Source: Candidatus Hikarchaeia archaeon HikBin4 (GTDB lineage Archaea > Halobacteriota > Halobacteria > Halobacteriales > Hikarchaeaceae). From it: a stretch of DNA of 9,560 nt. How positions within the stretch are numbered: the first letter of the stretch is position 1; every line of letters starts with the position of its first letter. This document shows positions 5,054 through 9,560 of the stretch, one piece after another. The notes beneath the pieces are model-generated. The model saw only the letters and a program-made list of their open reading frames with translations. It did no database searches and was not told where the DNA came from. The translations under genes were made by a program, and so were the position numbers. The stretch spans positions 1 to 9,560 of the forward strand of contig WTZT01000018.1 in NCBI GenBank assembly GCA_009889685.1, in the 5' to 3' direction.

Positions 5054-7885
5054 TTATTCCATATAGATTCCAGGTCTGAAAGGAAGAGATTGGGATGCTT
5101 TTCCAGAGGGATCCACGGAATTTTCATCTTCAGAGTATAGTTCTATTTTCACACCTAGTTCTTTTTCGAAAAAATCTTTGGCAGAAGAATAAAGGTCGAA
5201 TTCGTTGACCAATTTTAATAAAGATAATCTTTCTGGCGACTGTTGTCGGAGATACGTTAGTAGCGTGGTTGAAAATCGCTTGATCTCGTTTCCAAATGCC
5301 CGTAGATCTTCATTTTGCATCAAGATACCCATGGCAGTTCCCAAGTCCAAATTGGAATTAATAAGAGATTCCAGTACCTGGTATTTCCAGGGAGCTGGTG
5401 TGTAAATACTAATCAAACTTGGGTCTTTGTTGATTACATTTTTAACTTCGTGTATATCTGAAAGAAGAGCACGTATTAGATCTTCTTCGAGTTCTATCAA
5501 AGGGGCATTGAACTCGGGGGATGGAGAGGGCCAATTGGCATTGTCTACAGATTTTCCTGTTAGAAGTTCATGTAATTCATTTGATAAGAAAGGCATGAAT
5601 GGAGAGAGCATGATAAGACGGGTTCGTAACACTTCTCGTAGTGCCCAATTGGATTTTGTGGGAGTACTCCTCCGGTGGTGCCACTTTAGATATTCTTCCA
5701 ACTCATAGAAGATGGATTGGCTAGCTGTTCTTGTTTCGAAACGATCTAGGGAAGACGTAGTTTTTTCAATTATTTGATTAAGTTTTGATAATAACCATTT
5801 GTCAGGATTGCTCAAATTTGTGTCACCCTCAGGAAGGGATATTATATCAAAAGAACGATTCCAGAAACGGAATACTTGGGTTCTAATTACGTCTACTTGA
5901 TCGGATCTCCAGTCATAATCCTGCCAAGGTTCAGCGGAACTCAATAAAAAGAATCTAACAGTATCAGACCCGTATTTATTAATTGCTTCTTCGACTAGAA
6001 CTACGTGGCCTTTGGAAGAAGACATTTTTTCGCCTTCCAGTAAGCCCATTCCCATCACCACTATTCCGTTTGGCCAATAGGCTTTATCGAAAAACTCAGC
6101 GTGATGGTATAAAAAGAAAGTTAGGTGGTTACTAATTAGATCGTTTGCAGAGCATCTGTAATTAATAGGATACCAATATTCCCATTCTTTCCTAAGTTCA
6201 AGTGCGCGGGGGTCGGGGGAATCTACTGTGGTGGGTCCGAAAAATAAAGCGTCGAAAAATTCGTGGGTCAAATCATCTATGGGAATAGAATTAAGATGGT
6301 GAGAGATGGTGTAATAGGCCATGTACAAAGTGGAATCTGAAAGTGGTTCAATGACGTAATCAGGATCCCAAGGTAAACGTGTCCCTAGACCATAGTTTCG
6401 AATGCAAGGCCACTCTTTTAACCAATCAATCGTTCGATAATATTCGTTTTTGGTATTTTGAGGAATTCCATCTAATTGATCAACGATATTTAATGCTTTT
6501 TGTCTCCAGGAGTTATCGTTGTATCGGAGGAACCATGTTTCTTGGGTTGCTACTTCCACATTCCCCCCACATCGACAGACTACATCTTCTGTGAATTCGT
6601 ACATGGTATCGAATAGGTTGAGTTCTAGGTATTCTTGTTTGATTTGGTCTCGTACTTTTTCTACTGTTTCACCAGAATAGACACCATAAAACTCTCGAAG
6701 GATGCCTGAGCGGAATTCTTTGTTGTATAATTCGTGGGTTGCTTGTTTGAGCAAGGGATCACTTGAAGTGGTTATTCCAAAAGATTCGACTATATCTTTT
6801 GCGGGGAATTCACCATATCCTTCTACGGTTAAAATAGAAATTGGGACGATGGCATCTAGTGATGCTGATTCGATTCCATAAGCGGATAGTTGGTCTATAT
6901 TTTGTTTTGCTTCAGATAGGGCAACCCAATCATCAGGACTGTGTGCTGGGACAGACATCACAACTCCGGTTGCGCTGTCGGGATTAACGAATGTGGCTGG
7001 CAAAATAATAACAGATTCTTCAGTTATTGGATTTTGTATAAATTCACCAATTAACGTCTCTGTGGGTATTTCTTGTTCAATAGTGATATTCCTTGCTTGG
7101 AGAGAAAACTTACCAGCAGCTTCTTTAGAGATGATCCAGCGTTCTCCATCGACAATTGCTTCGACATAGATGGAGTTTGGGTTGACAAAAGCATTGGTTA
7201 CTCCACGTATCGTTTCTGGCCTCAGAGTGGCCATAGGAATTATAAAATCCCCCCATTTAAATTTGATTAATGTGTACTCTTGAAACTCTGCATCCTCTCC
7301 ACGGAGAATATCATGAGTAGTTACGGGATTCTTTTCATTCGTACAGAATTTAACGGGATGCAATCCTTTTTCGAGTAATCCACGTTCGTGGAGGGTATTG
7401 TATTGCCAAGTAATAAACTTTGAATAGCGTTCGTCGTTGGTTGTAAATTCGCGCCTCCAATCTATACTGAGACCAAGGTTTTTCATACCTATTCGGTAAT
7501 GTTTGTCTATGAAGTGACGTGCAAATCCCATTGGTGTTTTGAGTTCGTCCAATTCCTCATCAGAAACACCGAAAATATCTTGAAGTACGGACAACTGTTC
7601 GGGTTCGTTCTTTTTTAGACGCTCTACGGCCCCGACTATTGGAGTTCCGGTAACATGCCAAGCCATTGGAAAAAGAACAGATTCTCCACAGAGTCTACGG
7701 TATCTTGCATAGACATCAGGCACAGCATAAGTTCGTGCGTGCCCAATGTGCATTCCACCACTAGGGTAGGGATATGCAACAGTGATGAATGTAGATTCAT
7801 TATCACAAGGATTTGCCTCGTAGGTGCCATCCGAGACCCACCTATCCTTCCACTTACTCTCTATGGAGGATGGTTGGTATTCCAT
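5054..7885 (-). CDS. leuS: Leucyl-tRNA synthetase
   Basis: A 943-residue cytoplasmic class Ia synthetase that attaches leucine to tRNA-Leu, of the archaeal/eukaryal type. The Rossmann fold opens with AYPYPSGGMHIGHAR, containing HIGH at 46-49. The CP1 editing domain that hydrolyses mischarged tRNA spans roughly residues 150-400, with its threonine-rich site at T220 (ATLRPETIRG) and the acidic site at D318/D319 (SVPAHSPDDW). The second signature is KMSSS at 620-624. The WFLRYND block (451-457) and EWPCIRNYGLGTRLPWDPDY (491-510) are typical of haloarchaeal LeuRS. An anticodon-binding helical domain (about 690-820) and a C-terminal tRNA-contacting domain ending in FRPGIYME complete it, so the gene is full length. 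The cysteine-poor CTNEKNPVTTHD region (181-192) replaces a zinc knuckle seen in other archaea. A TTTTAA box lies 25-30 bases before the ATG, and there is no Shine-Dalgarno motif, suggesting leaderless mRNA. Confidence 0.98.
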   Translation of the reverse strand: MEYQPSSIESKWKDRWVSDGTYEANPCDNESTFITVAYPYPSGGMHIGHARTYAVPDVYARYRRLCGESVLFPMAWHVTGTPIVGAVERLKKNEPEQLSVLQDIFGVSDEELDELKTPMGFARHFIDKHYRIGMKNLGLSIDWRREFTTNDERYSKFITWQYNTLHERGLLEKGLHPVKFCTNEKNPVTTHDILRGEDAEFQEYTLIKFKWGDFIIPMATLRPETIRGVTNAFVNPNSIYVEAIVDGERWIISKEAAGKFSLQARNITIEQEIPTETLIGEFIQNPITEESVIILPATFVNPDSATGVVMSVPAHSPDDWVALSEAKQNIDQLSAYGIESASLDAIVPISILTVEGYGEFPAKDIVESFGITTSSDPLLKQATHELYNKEFRSGILREFYGVYSGETVEKVRDQIKQEYLELNLFDTMYEFTEDVVCRCGGNVEVATQETWFLRYNDNSWRQKALNIVDQLDGIPQNTKNEYYRTIDWLKEWPCIRNYGLGTRLPWDPDYVIEPLSDSTLYMAYYTISHHLNSIPIDDLTHEFFDALFFGPTTVDSPDPRALELRKEWEYWYPINYRCSANDLISNHLTFFLYHHAEFFDKAYWPNGIVVMGMGLLEGEKMSSSKGHVVLVEEAINKYGSDTVRFFLLSSAEPWQDYDWRSDQVDVIRTQVFRFWNRSFDIISLPEGDTNLSNPDKWLLSKLNQIIEKTTSSLDRFETRTASQSIFYELEEYLKWHHRRSTPTKSNWALREVLRTRLIMLSPFMPFLSNELHELLTGKSVDNANWPSPSPEFNAPLIELEEDLIRALLSDIHEVKNVINKDPSLISIYTPAPWKYQVLESLINSNLDLGTAMGILMQNEDLRAFGNEIKRFSTTLLTYLRQQSPERLSLLKLVNEFDLYSSAKDFFEKELGVKIELYSEDENSVDPSGKASQSLPFRPGIYME

Positions 7886-7908
7886 AGTACATGATTCTAT
7901 ATCCTAGA

Positions 7909-7916
7909 GTTAAAAG
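7909..7916 (-). promoter_or_regulatory. TATA box of leuS
   Basis: CTTTTAAC on the - strand lies 24-31 bases before the leuS ATG, the spacing of a leaderless archaeal promoter. It sits in the 87-base gap after the peroxiredoxin stop, indicating that leuS does not depend on transcription from the gene upstream. Confidence 0.45.
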
Positions 7917-7972
7917 AACTCGAAAGTTTTCTTGGGGGGCATATGGAATGTTAAAAGATGGTAGAGATAAAA

Positions 7973-8416
7973 CTAATCTTCTAATATTTCTTTGAGTTTT
8001 GAGAGAACAACGTCGGAATGTCCGTCCGGTTTAACATCATTGTAGACTGCTTGAATTGAACCACTAGAAACTATGAAGGTGGTTCGTGCTGCTTTGCCAC
8101 TGCTGACATCGAGATTGAAATGAGTGGCTACAACACCTTCGGGGTCGGCGAGTAGATTTAATTCTAAGTCATACTTGTTGCAGAAAGAAGAATGGGAATC
8201 TACAGAATCCGTAGATACCCCATATACTTCAGCACCTATTGCTTCGTATTGGGAGAGTGATTCGTTGAATTGAACTGCCTCGGTGGTGCACCCAGGGGTG
8301 TCGTCGCGGGGGTAGAAATATACAACAGTGGGTTCGTTGAAAGAAAGGGTCATTGTTTCACCTTGTTGATTCGGGGCACTTACTTCAGATATTTGATCTC
8401 CGACATTGAGAGTCAT
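7973..8416 (-). CDS. bcp: Peroxiredoxin, Bcp/PrxQ type
   Basis: A 147-residue thiol peroxidase that reduces hydrogen peroxide and organic hydroperoxides in the cytoplasm, regenerated by thioredoxin-like donors. The full thioredoxin-like fold is present. The active site is YPRDDTPGCTTE (35-46), giving the P-x3-T-x2-C motif with peroxidatic Cys43; R111 in KAARTTFIV is the usual supporting arginine. The resolving cysteine found five residues later in E. coli Bcp is absent (V48). Instead there is C79 in SSFCNKYDL, 36 residues from C43; as I recall, some PrxQ proteins form their disulfide with a cysteine at that spacing. The length matches the family. The gene lies 59 bases after pheA. Upstream there is no Shine-Dalgarno sequence; TTTTGT sits 23-28 bases before the ATG and an AT-rich TTTTACATAAAA 45-56 bases before, either of which could serve as TATA box. 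Confidence 0.95.
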   Translation of the reverse strand: MTLNVGDQISEVSAPNQQGETMTLSFNEPTVVYFYPRDDTPGCTTEAVQFNESLSQYEAIGAEVYGVSTDSVDSHSSFCNKYDLELNLLADPEGVVATHFNLDVSSGKAARTTFIVSSGSIQAVYNDVKPDGHSDVVLSKLKEILED

Positions 8417-8475
8417 AGAAAAGAATTGAACTTAGTGACAAAACACCTTTCTAATTGAGTTTTTATGTAAAATTA

Positions 8476-9282
8476 TTACGAAAGGTGAGTTACAGTATAG
8501 GAACCAAGAGATCTAATCCATCCATTTTTACTCACTATATTTTGAAGATTCGAAAATACTTCAGAGGTCCTACTTTCATCAGAACTTGCTTCGAAGTCTA
8601 TATGAAACAAGTAATCTCCAAGTTTATTCCCACTAGGGCGGGATTCTATTCTGGTTAGATTGATATTTTGATCGGCGAAGGTTTGAAGAATTTTGAGTAA
8701 TAAACCAGAGTAATCGCTTTTTGGATAGATGATAACAGAGGTTTTTTCCCCAGATGTTTGGCGTTTTTGGGGGGGTGCTATGGCGAAAAATCTAGTAGAA
8801 TTTGAAGATTGGTCCTGGATATTTTTAGCCAGAATTTTTAGTTTTTCATTTGAGCTTTCAGGGTGCCCAATCGCTGCGATGGAAGCATCTTCGGTTGCAC
8901 GATCGATGCCACTTGCACTACTAGTTGCCGGTTCAAGTTTCAGGGTAGGGTAGTTTGAAGTGATGAAGTTACGGCATTGGGCTAGTGCTTGGGGATGACT
9001 TGTGATGGTATCGAAGGTGGTGGATTGTGCTAAAAGAGCGTGTTTTATTGGTGCGACTACTTCCTCAATCACAGCGACCTCGTGGGCTACTAGAGAGGAG
9101 AGGCTCTCCGTGACAGACCCTTCGATGCTATTCTCGACAGGTATGATGCCTTTATCGAAGGTGCCATCCGAGATATCTTTTACAATAGCAGTGATCGAAT
9201 TTCGGAATGCTATATCGTCGGAAAAAGATAGAGAAACTCTATGGGAATATGTTCCAGCGGGCCCTAACGTAAGTATGCTCAT
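8476..9282 (-). CDS. pheA: Prephenate dehydratase (monofunctional)
   Basis: A 268-residue enzyme converting prephenate to phenylpyruvate in phenylalanine synthesis, in the cytoplasm. The catalytic domain covers about residues 1-172 and shows GPAGTYSHR (7-15), PVENSIEGSV (48-57), SHPQALAQC (95-103) and the TRF active-site motif (163-165, in SNSTRFFAI). The C-terminal ACT domain starts near residue 181, with the GLLLKIL segment (193-199) and the ESRPS phenylalanine-binding motif (213-217), so feedback inhibition by phenylalanine is expected. There is no chorismate mutase fusion, as is usual in archaea. The frame runs intact through a G run near 8770. The ATG at 9282 puts the GPxGT strand at the correct distance from the N-terminus. 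A TTTTTA box 26-31 bases upstream suggests its own leaderless promoter. Other aromatic pathway genes are not in the window. Confidence 0.96.
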   Translation of the reverse strand: MSILTLGPAGTYSHRVSLSFSDDIAFRNSITAIVKDISDGTFDKGIIPVENSIEGSVTESLSSLVAHEVAVIEEVVAPIKHALLAQSTTFDTITSHPQALAQCRNFITSNYPTLKLEPATSSASGIDRATEDASIAAIGHPESSNEKLKILAKNIQDQSSNSTRFFAIAPPQKRQTSGEKTSVIIYPKSDYSGLLLKILQTFADQNINLTRIESRPSGNKLGDYLFHIDFEASSDESRTSEVFSNLQNIVSKNGWIRSLGSYTVTHLS

Positions 9283-9307
9283 CTTCCACAGGCTACTTCA
9301 TTAAGGG

Positions 9308-9313
9308 TAAAAA
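9308..9313 (-). promoter_or_regulatory. TATA box of pheA
   Basis: TTTTTA on the - strand lies 26-31 bases before the pheA ATG, in the 63-base gap after the dihydrolipoamide dehydrogenase stop. Position and composition match the pattern seen before leuS and the small membrane protein gene. Confidence 0.45.
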
Positions 9314-9345
9314 GGTCGTCGTTAGAAGTCATAGAATACAATTCG

Positions 9346-9560
9346 CTAATGAGCAGATGCAATTCTAGCAGCCATGGCTATTAACTCAGAGAAGGTGGGG
9401 TGAGCATGAATTGTTTCTGCTAAATCGTTGGTATTAATTCCTGATTGAATTGCAAGTCCAACTTCGGCTATGAGCTCAGATGCGGAAGGACCCACTATTT
9501 GACCTCCAATAATAGATCCAGTGGATATATCGGAAACAATTCGAACGAACCCTACGGGTT
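9346..9560 (-). CDS. lpdA: Dihydrolipoamide dehydrogenase (E3), C-terminal end
   Basis: The last 70 codons of a pyridine nucleotide-disulfide oxidoreductase, running to TAG at 9346-9348; the N-terminal part lies beyond the right edge. The translation begins PVGFVRIVSD and contains IIGGQIVGPSASELIAEVGL and then TIHAHPTFSEL. The HAHPTFSE stretch is the dimer-interface active-site motif of dihydrolipoamide dehydrogenase, whose histidine-glutamate pair serves as acid-base catalyst across the subunit boundary. The enzyme reoxidises dihydrolipoamide with NAD+ in 2-oxoacid dehydrogenase complexes or the glycine cleavage system. The tail MAARIASAH is short. The motif distinguishes it well from mercuric or glutathione reductases (which have HPT/HAT variants), but the redox-active CxxxxC site cannot be seen here. 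Confidence 0.88.
   Translation of the reverse strand, partial: PVGFVRIVSDISTGSIIGGQIVGPSASELIAEVGLAIQSGINTNDLAETIHAHPTFSELIAMAARIASAH

Noticed and set aside
4771..5127. The 118-residue version of the small membrane ORF starting inside leuS
   Set aside because: It would overlap the leuS coding end by 74 bases in another frame, whereas ATG 4980 has a well-placed TATA-like box and no overlap.
5205..7270. Several + strand open frames of 65-93 codons across leuS
   Set aside because: All are antisense to a full-length, well-conserved LeuRS with no promoter or ribosome-binding signals of their own.
9002..9304. A 100-codon + strand frame antisense to pheA
   Set aside because: It covers the conserved N-terminal half of prephenate dehydratase on the other strand and shows no recognisable domain.

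Overview
The window looks like a piece of a euryarchaeal chromosome from the haloarchaeal branch, but not from a typical haloarchaeon. The aRF1, LeuRS and ArgS tail all carry haloarchaeal-type sequence blocks. Yet base composition is roughly 40% GC by eye and the proteins lack the strong acidic bias of salt-in haloarchaea. A low-GC marine sister lineage of the Haloarchaea, such as Hikarchaeia (former Marine Group IV), fits; this is inference, not proof.

Layout. On the + strand, positions 1-263 hold the 3' end of argS, followed by prf1 (aRF1, 330-1580). Everything else is on the - strand. A two-anchor extracytoplasmic beta-propeller protein of the arylsulfotransferase-like family (1582-3006) converges on prf1 with one base between stop codons. 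Next come an AzgA-type NCS2 purine permease (3137-4561), a probable small membrane protein (4771-4980), leuS (5054-7885), a Bcp/PrxQ peroxiredoxin (7973-8416), prephenate dehydratase pheA (8476-9282) and the 3' end of a dihydrolipoamide dehydrogenase gene (9346 to the window edge). No tRNA, rRNA, CRISPR array, insertion sequence or integrase was seen.

The content is mostly core metabolism and translation: two aminoacyl-tRNA synthetases and the release factor, plus purine uptake, peroxide defence, phenylalanine synthesis and the E3 subunit of 2-oxoacid dehydrogenase complexes. There is no obvious multi-gene pathway or defence system. Several - strand genes have a TATA-like box about 24-31 bases before the ATG and no Shine-Dalgarno sequence, which suggests separate, leaderless transcription rather than one operon.

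The most striking non-genic signal is a perfect 36-bp inverted repeat at the left edge (1-36 versus 130-165). The outer arm replaces the ArgS sequence expected there, so it most likely is a fold-back chimera at a contig end.
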